A stretch of 64,000 nucleotides of DNA from Methylobacterium nonmethylotrophicum (GCF_004745635.1 NZ_SRLB01000008.1:62001-126000), one strand, 5' to 3'; shown: positions 33,099 through 43,187, numbered from the stretch's first letter. The notes: generated from the letters alone by a model not told the origin. Made by a program: numbers and translations.

Positions 33099-35255
33099 TC
33101 ACCGCGGCGCCGGCGCCAGCGCGGCGGCGGACTTCGCGGCGCGGGCGAGGGCGACGAACTCCGCCCGGTAGCCGAACGGGTCGTCGCCTCTCGCTCCAGC
33201 AGCGAGGCGCGCGACGTCGTCGTAGCCGAAGCGGCCGGTATAGGTGCCGCCGCGCAGGATCTCGCCGAACGCCGCCACCGCGGCGGCGAAGCGGGCCTCC
33301 TGCGGCGCGTCCGCGAGGCGCTTGACCTCCCGGGACGGATCGATCGACGCCTCGATCAGCTGGCTCGTCTCCGCGTCCGGCCGCTTGTAGCGGATCGCCA
33401 CATGCGCGTAGTCGCCGGACGCCGCCGCCGGTGCGGCCGGCGTCGCGCCGTAGCGCAGGGCCGGCATCACCCGGGGCCCGCCCACCGGCACCACCTCGTA
33501 GAGCGCCGTCACGGCCTGGCCCGAGCCGACCTCGCTGGCATCGACCTTGTCGTTGGCGAAGTCCTCGCGGCGCAACGCGCGGGTCTCGTAGCCGATCAGC
33601 CGGTACTCGGCGATGGTGGCCGGGTTGAACTCGACCTGGATCTTCACGTCCTTGGCGATGGGCACCAGGGTCGAGGTCGCTTCCTCCACCAGCACCTTGC
33701 GGGCCTCGTTCAGGGTGTCGATGTACGCCGCCGCGCCGTTGCCCTCCTGCGCCAGCGCCTGCATCAGCGCGTCGTTGTGGTTGCCCATGCCGAAGCCGAG
33801 CACCGACAGGAAGATCCCGGTCTCGCGCTTGCGGGCGATGAAGCCCTTCAGCTCGTCGCGGTCGGTGATGCCGAGGTTGAAGTCGCCGTCGGTGGCGAGC
33901 ACCACCCGGTTGACCGCCGTCGCCGCGAAGTTCTGCTCGGCGAGGGCGTAGGCCTGGCGCAGGCCCTCCCCGCCCGCGGTGCCGCCGCCGGCCCCCAGGC
34001 CCTCGATGGCGCCCAGGATCGTCTGGCGCTCGCTTGCCGGGGTCGGCGGGAGCACCGTGCCGGCCTGGCCCGCGTAAGACACGATCGCGACCCGGTCGCG
34101 GCCGTCGAGCTGGGTCAGGAGCAGGGCGAGCGACTGCTTGACCAGCGGCAGCCGGTTCGGCCCCGCCATCGAGCCGGAGGTGTCGACGAGGAAGACCAGG
34201 TTGGCCGCAGGCCGGGTCTCCGGCGCCACGGCGTAGCCCTTGATGGCGACCTGCACCAGCTTGCGCCCGTCCGCCCAGGGGCTCGGAAACACCGCCGTGG
34301 TGATCCGGAACGGCTCCTCCGGGCCCGTCGGGGCCGGGTAGGCGTACGGGAAGTAGTTGATCAGCTCCTCGGTGCGCACGGCGTTCGGCGGCGGCAGGGC
34401 GTTGCGGTTCAGGCTGGCGCGCACGAAGGCGTAGGAGGCGGTGTCGACGTCGATCGAGAAGGTCGAGACCGGCGCCTGCGCCACCGCCTGGAAGCCGCTC
34501 GGCTGCGCCTCCGGGAACCGGTCGCGGCCGGTGGGCTCAGGGAGAGGCGCCGGCTCGTGCCTCGGCGCTGCGAGGGTCGCGACCGCGCCTGCGCTCAGCG
34601 CCCGGGTGCGCGGTGCCTCGCGCGGCTCCAGCATCGCCATGGACTGGTCCCGCGCGACGCGGCGGTGTTCCTCGATGGCGAGGGGTCGCGCCGGCGCGGG
34701 CGGCGGAGGCAGCGCGAGCGGCGCAGGGCGTGCGAGCGGCGCGAGCACGGCCGGCGGAAGCGGCGCGACGGCGGGGCTCGGCGGCGGCGCGGGGCGGGCA
34801 ACCTCGGGCGGCGGTGCCGGCACCGTCTCGGTCCGGGCGGTCGGTGCCGGCACGGGCGGGGCCTTCGGGGCGGGCTCGCCCGGCCTGGTCTCGCCCGCCT
34901 TGGTCTCGCCCGGCTTGGGCAAAGCCGGCTCCGGCACGCCCGGCTGGGGGGTGCCCGCCTCCGGCGCCGGAGGTGCCTCGGGGGCGCGCTCGCGCAGGAT
35001 CGTCCAGGCGGTCGGCCCGGCCAGGGCAGCGACGAGGGTGGCGGCGACGAGGGGACGGGTGCGGAGCATCAGCGGACCTCCCAGGAGGGATCGACGCTCC
35101 TTGCGACGCGCCGGCCCGGCGGAAGCTTGGCGCTGGACCGGGTTTTCCGTGCCGTGCGCCGCGTCGAACCGGGAAAGGGCGGCGGCGAGCGCGCGCTCGC
35201 GGGCCTCGGCGGAGGGGAGCGGCGCGGGGGGAAGGCGGTCGGTGTCAGGCGCCAT
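33099..35255 (-). CDS. VWA domain protein with N-terminal anti-sigma-like tail (YfbK type)
   Basis: 718 residues. The first 60 are charged and cytoplasmic, then a membrane helix (about 66-84, PLVAATLVAALAGPTAWTIL), then a Pro/Ala/Glu-rich periplasmic spacer of about 170 residues. A folded part follows: STFSIDVDTASYAFVR, NYFPYAYPAP, and a VWA domain with complete MIDAS DTSGS at 358-362. The C-terminal DUF3520-like region reads YTGRFGYDDVARLA. Its start overlaps the stop of the ECF sigma gene by 11 bases. This pairing suggests that the N-terminal tail holds or senses the sigma factor, which is inference. Confidence 0.88.
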   Translation of the reverse strand: MAPDTDRLPPAPLPSAEARERALAAALSRFDAAHGTENPVQRQASAGPARRKERRSLLGGPLMLRTRPLVAATLVAALAGPTAWTILRERAPEAPPAPEAGTPQPGVPEPALPKPGETKAGETRPGEPAPKAPPVPAPTARTETVPAPPPEVARPAPPPSPAVAPLPPAVLAPLARPAPLALPPPPAPARPLAIEEHRRVARDQSMAMLEPREAPRTRALSAGAVATLAAPRHEPAPLPEPTGRDRFPEAQPSGFQAVAQAPVSTFSIDVDTASYAFVRASLNRNALPPPNAVRTEELINYFPYAYPAPTGPEEPFRITTAVFPSPWADGRKLVQVAIKGYAVAPETRPAANLVFLVDTSGSMAGPNRLPLVKQSLALLLTQLDGRDRVAIVSYAGQAGTVLPPTPASERQTILGAIEGLGAGGGTAGGEGLRQAYALAEQNFAATAVNRVVLATDGDFNLGITDRDELKGFIARKRETGIFLSVLGFGMGNHNDALMQALAQEGNGAAAYIDTLNEARKVLVEEATSTLVPIAKDVKIQVEFNPATIAEYRLIGYETRALRREDFANDKVDASEVGSGQAVTALYEVVPVGGPRVMPALRYGATPAAPAAASGDYAHVAIRYKRPDAETSQLIEASIDPSREVKRLADAPQEARFAAAVAAFGEILRGGTYTGRFGYDDVARLAAGARGDDPFGYRAEFVALARAAKSAAALAPAPR

Positions 35256-35916
35256 GGCGCTCCTCCGGATCGGTCTTGAGCGGATCGCTCTTCAATCGGC
35301 GGCGGGCCTCGTGCAGGCGCCAGGACACCGTGGCCTCGGCGACGCCCAGCGCCCGGCCGGCCTCGGCATGGGTGAGGCCCTCGCCGGCGACCAGCACGAC
35401 GGTCTCGCGCAAGGCGGGATCGAGGCGGGCGAGCTCCCCGGCGAGCCAGGTGCGGCGGTAGAGGTCGCGTCCGTCGGGCGCCGGATGCAGGCGCAGCAGC
35501 GTGCCGAAACCCTCCTTCATCCGCGCCAGGGTGCCGCGGCGGCGGTGATGGTCGCGGCAGGCATTGACCACGATCCCGAACATCCAGGTCGAGACCCGGG
35601 CCTCGCCGCGGAATCCCGCGATCCGCTCCACCAGGGCGCAGCAGACCTCCTGCACCAGATCCTCGGCGTCGTGGCGCGAGCCGGTCATGCGCCAGGCGAT
35701 GCGGTGCATGCGGTCGTAGTGGCGCCGCAGCAGCGCCTCGAAGGCCGCACGGTCGCCCTGTGCCGCCCGGGCCGCGAGCGCGGCGTCGGGATCGGGCGGC
35801 GGCGCCCCGGACGGCTCCCGGGGAACCGTGTCCGGCGCGATCGCCTCGCTTCGCGCAGGAAGATCCGGCGCGGCGAGATGTGGCGCGGCGAGAGGCTGCA
35901 TGTCCGTGTCCCGCAT
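35245..35916 (-). CDS. ECF-family RNA polymerase sigma factor
   Basis: 223 residues. After a Pro-rich N-terminus of about 45 residues come region 2 (FEALLRRHYDRMHRIAWRMTG, DAEDLVQEVCCALV, STWMFGIVVNACRDHHRRR) and region 4 (LAGELARLDPALRETVVLV, GLTHAEAGRALGVAEATVSWRLHEARRRL). Region 3 is absent, as in ECF sigma factors. Its gene overlaps the downstream VWA gene, so both are on one transcript and probably one regulatory unit. ATG at 35901 is an alternative start. The upstream 240 bp contain an 18-bp perfect palindrome. Confidence 0.92.
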   Translation of the reverse strand: MRDTDMQPLAAPHLAAPDLPARSEAIAPDTVPREPSGAPPPDPDAALAARAAQGDRAAFEALLRRHYDRMHRIAWRMTGSRHDAEDLVQEVCCALVERIAGFRGEARVSTWMFGIVVNACRDHHRRRGTLARMKEGFGTLLRLHPAPDGRDLYRRTWLAGELARLDPALRETVVLVAGEGLTHAEAGRALGVAEATVSWRLHEARRRLKSDPLKTDPEERHGA

Positions 35917-36028
35917 CGTCGGCGGCCGTCCGGCCGCAGGTCTCGAGCGTGAGACGCGGGCGGCGGCGGATTCCTTGGCGCCCGGACGATGAATGATGCA
36001 GGCGCCCGGCGCGGTGCGCGATGATCCA

Positions 36029-36046
36029 TCGCGGCGATCGCCGCGA
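36029..36046. promoter_or_regulatory. perfect 18-bp palindrome between divergent sigma and mrp genes
   Basis: TCGCGGCGATCGCCGCGA, with a further half-like GATCGCGGCG at 36052-36061. It sits 113 bp upstream of the sigma gene start and 110 bp upstream of mrp, so it could be an operator shared by both or simply a GC-rich chance palindrome. Confidence 0.35.
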
Positions 36047-36155
36047 TCGTCGATCGCGGCGGGGCGCCCCCCGATTCGGCGCGCTGGCGTTTCCCGATGC
36101 AGGAGTTACATGACCCGGACGGGCCGCGCGGCCCGCGGCAGAGGAGCGAGGCGAC

Positions 36156-37283
36156 GTGGCGATCACCCGGGACGACGTGCTGAAGGCGCTCGCGGGCGTG
36201 ACGGTCGATGCGGCGGGGACCAGCCTGCCGGCCTCCAGGCGCCTGTCGGAGATCGTCATCGACCCCTCCGGCCGGGTGGCGTTCTCCATCGGCATCGCGC
36301 CGCCGGAGGCCAAGGCCTTCGAAGCGGTGCGGCAGGCGGCCGAGATCGCGGTGCTGAAACTGCCGGGGGTCAAGGCGGCGCTGGCGAGCCTCACCGCCGA
36401 GCGGGGCGCCGGTCCGGCCCCGCGCCCTGCCGGCCCGCAGGGTGCGCCTCAGGGCGGACCCCGCCCCGGCCCGGCCCTGCCGGGGGTGCGCCACATCGTG
36501 GCGGTGGCGTCCGGCAAGGGCGGCGTCGGCAAGTCGACCACCGCCTGCAACCTCGCCCTGGCGCTTCGCGCGCAGGGGCTCAAGGTCGGTCTTCTCGACG
36601 CCGACATCTACGGCCCCTCGGTGCCGAAGCTCTTCGGCCTCGACCGCAAGCCCGAGACGGTCAACACCCCGCAAGGCCAGCGCATCGTGCCGCTGAACGG
36701 CTACGGCATCGCGGTGATGTCGATCGGGTTCCTGATCGCCGCCGACACGGCGATGATCTGGCGCGGCCCGATGGTCCAGTCGGCCCTGACCCAGCTCCTG
36801 CGCGAGGTCGCCTGGGGCGAGCTCGACGTCCTGATCGTCGACATGCCCCCCGGCACCGGCGACGCGCAGCTGACGCTGGCGCAAGGCACGCCGCTCGCCG
36901 GCGCGGTGATCGTCTCGACGCCGCAGGACCTCGCCCTGATCGACGCGCGGCGCGCCGTGACGATGTTCCGCCGGGTCGAGGTGCCGATCCTCGGCGTGGT
37001 CGAGAACATGGCGACCTTCGTCTGCCCGCATTGCGGCGGCACCTCGCACATCTTCGGCCATGGCGGCGCCCGCCACGAGGCCGAGACGCTCGGCGTGCCG
37101 TTCCTCGGCGAGGTGCCGCTCAACATGACGATCCGCGAATCCTCCGATGCCGGCCGTCCCGTGGTGGCGGTCGATCCCGACGGGCCGCAGGCCGCCGCCT
37201 ACCGGGCGATCGCGGCCGGCCTCTGGACGAACCTCAGCGGCGGCGCCGGCCCGCGCCCGGCGCCCCGGATCGTGATCGAGTGA
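36156..37283 (+). CDS. Mrp/NBP35-family iron-sulfur carrier ATPase
   Basis: 375 residues with a GTG start preceded by GAGGAGCGAGG. Residues 1-80 are a MIP18/DUF59-like domain, then an Ala/Gly/Pro linker (about 84-108) and the P-loop domain with deviant Walker A GKGGVGKST (120-128), DADIYGPS, and DMPPGTGD. The CPHC motif near residue 290 is the Fe-S-binding CxxC. Mrp proteins hold and transfer Fe-S clusters to apoproteins in the cytosol. The stop overlaps the start of mobA (GTGA). Confidence 0.93.
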   Translation: MAITRDDVLKALAGVTVDAAGTSLPASRRLSEIVIDPSGRVAFSIGIAPPEAKAFEAVRQAAEIAVLKLPGVKAALASLTAERGAGPAPRPAGPQGAPQGGPRPGPALPGVRHIVAVASGKGGVGKSTTACNLALALRAQGLKVGLLDADIYGPSVPKLFGLDRKPETVNTPQGQRIVPLNGYGIAVMSIGFLIAADTAMIWRGPMVQSALTQLLREVAWGELDVLIVDMPPGTGDAQLTLAQGTPLAGAVIVSTPQDLALIDARRAVTMFRRVEVPILGVVENMATFVCPHCGGTSHIFGHGGARHEAETLGVPFLGEVPLNMTIRESSDAGRPVVAVDPDGPQAAAYRAIAAGLWTNLSGGAGPRPAPRIVIE

Positions 37284-37918
37284 GCACGCCGCCGACCCTC
37301 GGGGTGATCCTCGCCGGCGGGCTCTCCCGCCGGATGGGCGGCGGCGACAAGCCGCTGCTGCGGCTCGGCGACAAGACCCTTCTCGAGCGGGTGGCCGAGC
37401 GCTTGAGGCCGCAATGCTCGGCCGGGCTGATCCTCAACGCCAACGGTGATCCGGCGCGGTTTCGCGCCTTCACGGGCTTCGTGGTGCCGGATTCCATTCC
37501 GGATGCGCCCGGGCCGCTGGCCGGTGTGCTCGCCGCCCTCGATTTCTGCGCCGCGCACCATCCCGACGTTCCTTACGTCGCGAGCGTCGCCGGCGACACG
37601 CCCTTCCTGCCCCACGACTTCGTCGCCCGCCTGCACGCGGCGCGCGCCCGCGACGGCGTCGAGATGGCGGTCGCGGCCTCAGGGGGGCAGCTGCATTTCG
37701 TGAACGGGGTCTGGGCGGTGACCCTGCGCCACGATCTGCGGGCGGCCCTCGTCGAGCGGGGTCTGCGGCGGGTCGGGATGTGGATCGCGCGGCACAATGC
37801 GGCCGAGGCGGCGTGGGAGACGGAGCCGGTGGATCCGTTCCTGAATCTGAACACGCCGGAGGATGTGTTCGCGGCCGAGCGGCTGGTGGCGAACGGGGAC
37901 CGTTCGCCGATCCAGTAA
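37280..37918 (+). CDS. mobA: molybdenum cofactor guanylyltransferase
   Basis: 212 residues with a GTG start overlapping the Mrp stop. The nucleotide-binding signature LAGGLSRRMGGGDK is at residues about 11-24, then GDTPFLPHDF with the metal-binding Asp, and the C-terminal NLNTPEDV. MobA links GMP to molybdopterin, giving the bis-MGD cofactor used by formate dehydrogenases and related enzymes. Coupling to an Fe-S carrier makes sense because many Mo enzymes carry Fe-S clusters. Confidence 0.93.
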   Translation: MSTPPTLGVILAGGLSRRMGGGDKPLLRLGDKTLLERVAERLRPQCSAGLILNANGDPARFRAFTGFVVPDSIPDAPGPLAGVLAALDFCAAHHPDVPYVASVAGDTPFLPHDFVARLHAARARDGVEMAVAASGGQLHFVNGVWAVTLRHDLRAALVERGLRRVGMWIARHNAAEAAWETEPVDPFLNLNTPEDVFAAERLVANGDRSPIQ

Positions 37919-37930
37919 AGCTTGGATCTG

Positions 37931-37956
37931 ACCCTCCCCCGCAGAGGGGGGAGGGT
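37931..37956. terminator. bidirectional hairpin between mobA and ppi
   Basis: ACCCTCCCCC pairs perfectly with GGGGGAGGGT around a GCAGAG loop. It lies between converging genes. The T-run after it is only two bases on either strand, so efficiency is uncertain. Confidence 0.65.
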
Positions 37957-37970
37957 TGAACGACGGCGCT

Positions 37971-38422
<452 letters not shown>

Positions 38423-38426
<4 letters not shown>

Positions 38427-38887
38427 GGTCGGTCTCCTTGATTCGGACCAGAGTAGACGAAACGCAGGGCGATGGGACGCCCCGCGACGGCGCCGCCGAG
38501 CCCCGCCTTCAGCCGCGCCGGGGTGCAGCGGATGAGCGACGAGAGGGTCTCGGCGGTGAGCGCCGCGCGCCGCTCGGGCGGCACGCGCGCGAAGGTGATG
38601 CGGGGCTGGCCCTGCAGGCTCCCGTCGCGCCGCAGGGCGAAGCGCGCGGTGATCGCCGCCGCCCCGAGGTCCGCGGGCGGGCGCCAGCAGGCGGCGAGCC
38701 GGGGATAGAGCGCCGCGAGGGTGTCGGCGGGCCCCGACGGCGCGCTCGCCAGCGGCACCCGCACGGTCGCCCGCAGGGTGGTCGGCAGCGAGAGCACCGA
38801 GGGATTGTCATAGACGTCGAATTGCGCGGCGGCGGGCGAGATCGACACCGCCAGCGCGAGGCCGGCGCGAAGAAACCCGCCGCGCAA
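38423..38887 (-). CDS. periplasmic hypothetical protein between two isomerase genes
   Basis: 154 residues with a TTG start (38887) only three bases after the preceding stop. A signal peptide of about 20 residues ends SPAAAQ. The remainder has LAACWRPPADLGAA, ITARFALRRDGSLQGQPRI and RCTPARLKAGLGG, with two conserved cysteines. The RFALRRDGSL element recalls TonB C-terminal-like or TolA-like domains of envelope proteins, but this is weak. It is translationally coupled to both neighbours. Function is unknown. Confidence 0.8.
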
Positions 38888-38890
38888 GGC

Positions 38891-39439
<549 letters not shown>

Positions 39440-39464
39440 GGATGTCTCCTGGAGTGGGGCCGCG

Positions 39465-39968
39465 TCACGGGGACGGGGCGAAGCGGGCGCTGAGGCGGTC
39501 GGCCACCGCCGCGGGCACGAAGGGCCGCACGTCGCCGCCCATGGCGGCGATCTGGCGGACCAGGGTGGCGGTGATCGGCCGCACGCCGGTCGAGGCCGGC
39601 AGGAAGACGGTCTGCACCTCCGGCGCCATGGCGCCGTTCATGCCGGCGAGCTGCATCTCGTAGTCGAGATCGGTGCCGTCGCGCAGGCCGCGGATGAACA
39701 GGCTGGCGCCGTGGCGCCGCGCCGCCGCGACCGCGAGGTCGGCGAAGGTGACGACCTCGAGCTCCGTGCCGGTCTCCCCGGCGAGCGGCCCGCAGGTGGC
39801 CCGGATCAGCTCCGCCCGCTCCTCGGCGGAGAAGAGCGGGGTCTTGCCCGGATGCACGCCGATCGCCACGACGAGGCGGCCGACCAGGCGGCAGGCCTGG
39901 CGCACCACGTCGAGGTGGCCGTTGGTCACCGGGTCGAAGGAGCCGGCATAGAGCGCGGTGCGGTTCAT
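39465..39968 (-). CDS. coaD: phosphopantetheine adenylyltransferase
   Basis: 167 residues, the usual family length. The nucleotidyltransferase signature is [14 protein letters not shown] (residues 9-22) with the T/HxGH-like [18 protein letters not shown] and the later [13 protein letters not shown] complete the site. It adenylates 4'-phosphopantetheine in coenzyme A synthesis (fourth step). It lies 42 bp after a DUF2233 gene and ahead of the isomerase genes. Confidence 0.95.
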   Translation of the reverse strand: MNRTALYAGSFDPVTNGHLDVVRQACRLVGRLVVAIGVHPGKTPLFSAEERAELIRATCGPLAGETGTELEVVTFADLAVAAARRHGASLFIRGLRDGTDLDYEMQLAGMNGAMAPEVQTVFLPASTGVRPITATLVRQIAAMGGDVRPFVPAAVADRLSARFAPSP

Positions 39969-40010
39969 CGGGGCCCCCTAAAGCATTTTTCGGCGCAACG
40001 GAACCGCCCG

Positions 40011-40781
40011 TCACTTCGCGACCGCGCCGACAAGCGGCCCGAGCGGCCGGCTCAGGTCCTGCCGGCCGAGGGACGGGGCGTAGAGGCTGGACACGCTGCC
40101 GTCGAGGAAGAGCGCGTTGGGGCAGCCCAGCGCGTCGCGAAACAGCCGCGCGAAGGCCCCGAAGCTCACCGGCGCCTCCGAGATCGCGAACACCGCGGTC
40201 TGCCCGTCCGGCCGCACGCCGACGCCGTTGCGGATCTTCTGCGAGGGCCCGTCCTCGGAGATCTTGGGATGGATGCGGCCATTGATCACCAGCATCGGGC
40301 CGGACTGGGTGGCGAACTCGGCCCGCGGATGGACCTTGAGGTAGCGGCCGGTTTCGAGCACGCCGGCCCGCTCGCCCGCGACGTAGAACACGCCGTTCGG
40401 CTTCAGGTGGAAGTTGCCCGGGCCGTTGGCGGTGTTGGCGGCCTTCAGCTCGCGCCCGTCCTCGACGTAGAGGCCGACGGGCGCGAGGCCGGTGTCGTAC
40501 ATCCCGGCATTCATCGCGAAGGCGAGGCCCGCCTGCTGGCCGGCGAGGCGCGAGAGCGAGCCGTAGGGCAGCCCGTCGGGCCCGCGCCAGAACAGCTTCA
40601 CCCGGGCGCGCCGGAGGTCGACGGTGCAGACGGCGTAGGCCTGGCCCTCGTGGCTCTGCGGCCGGCATGCCGCCGCGGGGGAGGCCGGTGCCGGCGCGGT
40701 CGGGGCCGCCGGCGCGGGTCCGGCGGCGAGGAGGCCCGCGCCCAGCAGCCACGCCGCGATCCGTCCCGCCCTCGCCGCCAT
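40011..40781 (-). CDS. phosphodiester glycosidase-like exported protein (DUF2233)
   Basis: 256 residues from ATG at 40781, chosen because it opens a signal peptide (RIAAWLLGAGLLAAGPAPAAP) and is preceded by GGAGAGG. Conserved DUF2233 elements are FAMNAGMYD, VGLYVEDGRE, NFHLKPNGVF, GPMLVINGRIHP, RNGVGVRPDG and LFLDGSVSSLYAP. Related proteins act as phosphodiester N-acetylglucosaminidases or cell-wall enzymes; the bacterial role is unsettled. It is probably periplasmic and leads the five-gene minus-strand cluster. Confidence 0.88.
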   Translation of the reverse strand: MAARAGRIAAWLLGAGLLAAGPAPAAPTAPAPASPAAACRPQSHEGQAYAVCTVDLRRARVKLFWRGPDGLPYGSLSRLAGQQAGLAFAMNAGMYDTGLAPVGLYVEDGRELKAANTANGPGNFHLKPNGVFYVAGERAGVLETGRYLKVHPRAEFATQSGPMLVINGRIHPKISEDGPSQKIRNGVGVRPDGQTAVFAISEAPVSFGAFARLFRDALGCPNALFLDGSVSSLYAPSLGRQDLSRPLGPLVGAVAK

Positions 40782-40926
40782 GACCCTCTCCGCATTCCGC
40801 CCGCGCGACCGGTTTTCGTGATACCGGTATAGAGCGATCGTGACGTTTTGCAGCATGAACCGGAATCCGCGCTGCGACGTTCTGAGGGCCTGGGGGTCGG
40901 ACACTCTCTCGAAGGGAGATCGGGTC

Positions 40927-41436
40927 ATGAAAGGCATGTTGGCGGCGTCGGCGGCCCTGGCGGGCGCCCTGATGGTGCTTCCGGCCACCGCCGAGGCGCG
41001 GGGCTTCGGCGGCGGCGGTTTCCATGGTGGCGGTTTCCGGGGCGGCGGCGGGTTCGGCGGCTTCCATGGCGGCGGCTTCCGCGGCGGGTTCGGCGGCGGC
41101 GGCTTCGGCCGGGGCTTCGGCGGATACCGCGGCGTCGGCTTCGGCGGCTATCGCGGCGGGTTCGGCGGCTGGCGCGGCGGCTACGGGGGCTACGGTTACC
41201 GCCGCGGCTTCGGCTACGGCGCGGCGGGCCTGGGGCTCGGCCTCGGTCTCGGCCTGGCGGCGGCCTCGACCTATCCGTATTACGGCGGCTACGGCTACGG
41301 CGGGTACGGCTATGGCGGCTACGCCCCGGTCGGCTATTACGGCGATTACGGCTATGGCGGCGGCTGCTACGAGGTGCCCCGGGTGCGCTGGACGCCGTGG
41401 GGCTACCGCCGCGTGCTCGTGACCCGCTGCTACTGA
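40927..41436 (+). CDS. glycine/tyrosine-rich secreted protein
   Basis: 169 residues from ATG at 40927 (GAAGGGAGATC upstream). The signal peptide (MLAASAALAGALMVLPATAEA) is followed by GGFHGGGF- and GGYGYGG-type repeats making most of the protein, with a short hydrophobic GLGLGLGLGLAAA insert and a C-terminal segment with two cysteines (GGGCYEVPRVRW, LVTRCY). Such Gly-rich proteins are common in Rhizobiales and may be surface or matrix components. A weak EcfG-like pair (TGAAC at 40856, CGTT at 40878, spacing 17) lies upstream. A terminator follows directly. Confidence 0.87.
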   Translation: MKGMLAASAALAGALMVLPATAEARGFGGGGFHGGGFRGGGGFGGFHGGGFRGGFGGGGFGRGFGGYRGVGFGGYRGGFGGWRGGYGGYGYRRGFGYGAAGLGLGLGLGLAAASTYPYYGGYGYGGYGYGGYAPVGYYGDYGYGGGCYEVPRVRWTPWGYRRVLVTRCY

Positions 41437-41463
41437 CGGCAGCGGCCCGGTCGCGACCGGACG

Positions 41464-41491
41464 AGGGCCGCCCGTCGGGGCGGCCCTTTTT
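41464..41491 (+). terminator. intrinsic terminator
   Basis: AGGGCCGCCC pairs perfectly with GGGCGGCCCT around a GTCG loop and is followed by TTTTC. It ends the glycine-rich protein gene. A 15-bp direct repeat (GGTTCTCTCGGGTCC, twice) follows at 41501-41530. Confidence 0.92.
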
Positions 41492-41545
41492 CTTGGATCG
41501 GGTTCTCTCGGGTCCGGTTCTCTCGGGTCCGGTCGTTGGGCCCGG

Positions 41546-41953
41546 TCAGTTCCGGCGCCCCGCCGCCTCCTCCCGCCGCATCGGCATCGCGTCGATGGTC
41601 GAGAACAGCGTCTCGGCGGGAATCGGCTCCGCGGCGGTGAGCTTCGCGCCGCCATCCTTGCCGACCAGCACCGCCCGAAAGCCCGTCGCCGGCAAGCCGA
41701 GGCGGCGGCGCAGGGCGGCGGCCTCCCTCCCCTCCCCGATCGCCCGCACCACCACGAGGTCGCGCTCGCGCATCCCCGCCCCGGCCGCCTCGGCGATGCG
41801 GGCTTGCGCCGCGGCGCGGGGATCGTCGGCGGCGGCCGCGATCACCAGCACCCGGGACTTCCAGCGGTAGCGATCGAGGTCGGAGCCGGCGGCCGCGGCC
41901 GGAACGGTCGCGGCGAGGAGCAGCGCGCCGGCGAGGAGCGAGGACGGGAGCAC
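41546..41953 (-). CDS. exported DUF4174 protein
   Basis: 135 residues with a GTG start. The signal peptide LLAGALLLAATVPAAAAG is followed by the DUF4174 opening LDRYRWKSRVLVIAAAADD and later RERDLVVVRAIG and GFRAVLVGKDGGAKL. The fold resembles thioredoxin-like periplasmic proteins without the CxxC pair. Its function is not known. It converges on the glycine-rich protein gene. Confidence 0.85.
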   Translation of the reverse strand: MLPSSLLAGALLLAATVPAAAAGSDLDRYRWKSRVLVIAAAADDPRAAAQARIAEAAGAGMRERDLVVVRAIGEGREAAALRRRLGLPATGFRAVLVGKDGGAKLTAAEPIPAETLFSTIDAMPMRREEAAGRRN

Positions 41954-42151
41954 GATCCGGATCGTTTCGCGTGTCGCCCCGGACGCACCCGGGACCCTCC
42001 TGAGGTAAAGCGCTCACACTTCGCCGCCAGCGCGGCGTTGACGCGCGGGGCCGCTGTTCCCAAGTGCGACGGTGCCGGGCACGAGCGTGGCCGGGAGGCC
42101 GGCTCGGGCCATGAAGCCCTTCAAGGCATGAACCCCCAAGGGAGGTCCCGC

Positions 42152-43165
42152 ATGTCCGACGTGAACCGCCGCATCGTCCTGGCGTCCCGGCCCCACGGCG
42201 AGCCGAATCCGGCCCATTTCCGCCTCGAGCGCGGCTCGGTGCCGGTCGCGCGCGACGGCGAGGTGCTGCTGCGCAACCGCTACCTCTCCCTCGATCCCTA
42301 CATGCGCGGCCGGATGAGCGCGGCGAAGTCCTACGCCAAGCCGGTCGAGATCAACGAGGTGATGGTCGGCGGCACGGTGGCGGAGGTGGTGGCCTCGCAC
42401 CACCCGGGCTTCTCCGTCGGCGACACGGTGCTGGCCTATGGCGGCTGGCAGGATTTTTCCGTCTCGAACGGCCAGGGGCTGCGCAAGCTCGATCCCGCGT
42501 CCGCCCCCGTCACCACGGCGCTCGGCGTGCTCGGCATGCCGGGCATGACCGCCTATACGGGCCTCCTCACCATCGGGGCGCCGAAGCCCGGCGAGACCGT
42601 GGTGGTGGCCGCCGCCACCGGCCCGGTCGGGTCGCTCGTCGGCCAGATCGCCAAGCTGAAAGGGGCCAGGGCGGTCGGTATCGCCGGCGGGGCCGACAAG
42701 TGCCGTTACCTGACGGAGGAGCTCGGCTTCGACGCGGCGGTGGACCACCGCTCCGGCGACCTGCCCGCGGCTTTGGCGGCGGCCTGCCCGAACGGCATCG
42801 ACGTCTATTTCGAGAATGTCGGCGGCGCGGTGTTCGACGCGGTGCTGCCGCTCCTCAACGACTTCGCCCGCATCCCGGTCTGCGGCCTCGTCGCCAACTA
42901 CAACATGACCGAGCTGCCCCCCGGGCCCGACCGGGTGCCGGCGGTGATGCGCGCGGTGCTCAGCAAGCGCTTGACCTTCCGGGGCTTCATCGTCTGGGAT
43001 TTCGCCGACCAGGAGCAGGCCTTCCTCTCCGATGTCGGCCAGTGGCTGCGCGAGGGCCGGATCCACTACCGCGAGGACGTGGTCGACGGGCTCGAGAGCG
43101 CGCCCGAGGCTTTCATCGGCCTGCTCAAGGGCCGCAACTTCGGGAAGCTGGTGGTGAAGCTGTAA
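42152..43165 (+). CDS. NADP-dependent oxidoreductase (MDR, curcumin/alkenal reductase-like)
   Basis: 337 residues, with GGAGGTCC before the ATG. This is a zinc-free medium-chain dehydrogenase: NRYLSLDPYMRGRM near the start, GMPGMTAYTGLL, then the nucleotide site AAATGPVGSLVGQIAK, and ENVGGAVFDAVLPLL. These are signatures of the leukotriene-B4 dehydrogenase/2-alkenal reductase group (YncB/CurA type). It probably reduces activated carbon-carbon double bonds in the cytosol using NADPH. It is monocistronic. Confidence 0.92.
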   Translation: MSDVNRRIVLASRPHGEPNPAHFRLERGSVPVARDGEVLLRNRYLSLDPYMRGRMSAAKSYAKPVEINEVMVGGTVAEVVASHHPGFSVGDTVLAYGGWQDFSVSNGQGLRKLDPASAPVTTALGVLGMPGMTAYTGLLTIGAPKPGETVVVAAATGPVGSLVGQIAKLKGARAVGIAGGADKCRYLTEELGFDAAVDHRSGDLPAALAAACPNGIDVYFENVGGAVFDAVLPLLNDFARIPVCGLVANYNMTELPPGPDRVPAVMRAVLSKRLTFRGFIVWDFADQEQAFLSDVGQWLREGRIHYREDVVDGLESAPEAFIGLLKGRNFGKLVVKL

Positions 43166-43187
43166 GCTTCTGGTGAAGCCCACGGCT

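Noticed and set aside
41501..41530. A 15-bp direct repeat as a possible regulatory array.
   Set aside because: Only two units just after a terminator between converging genes; no reason to assume function.
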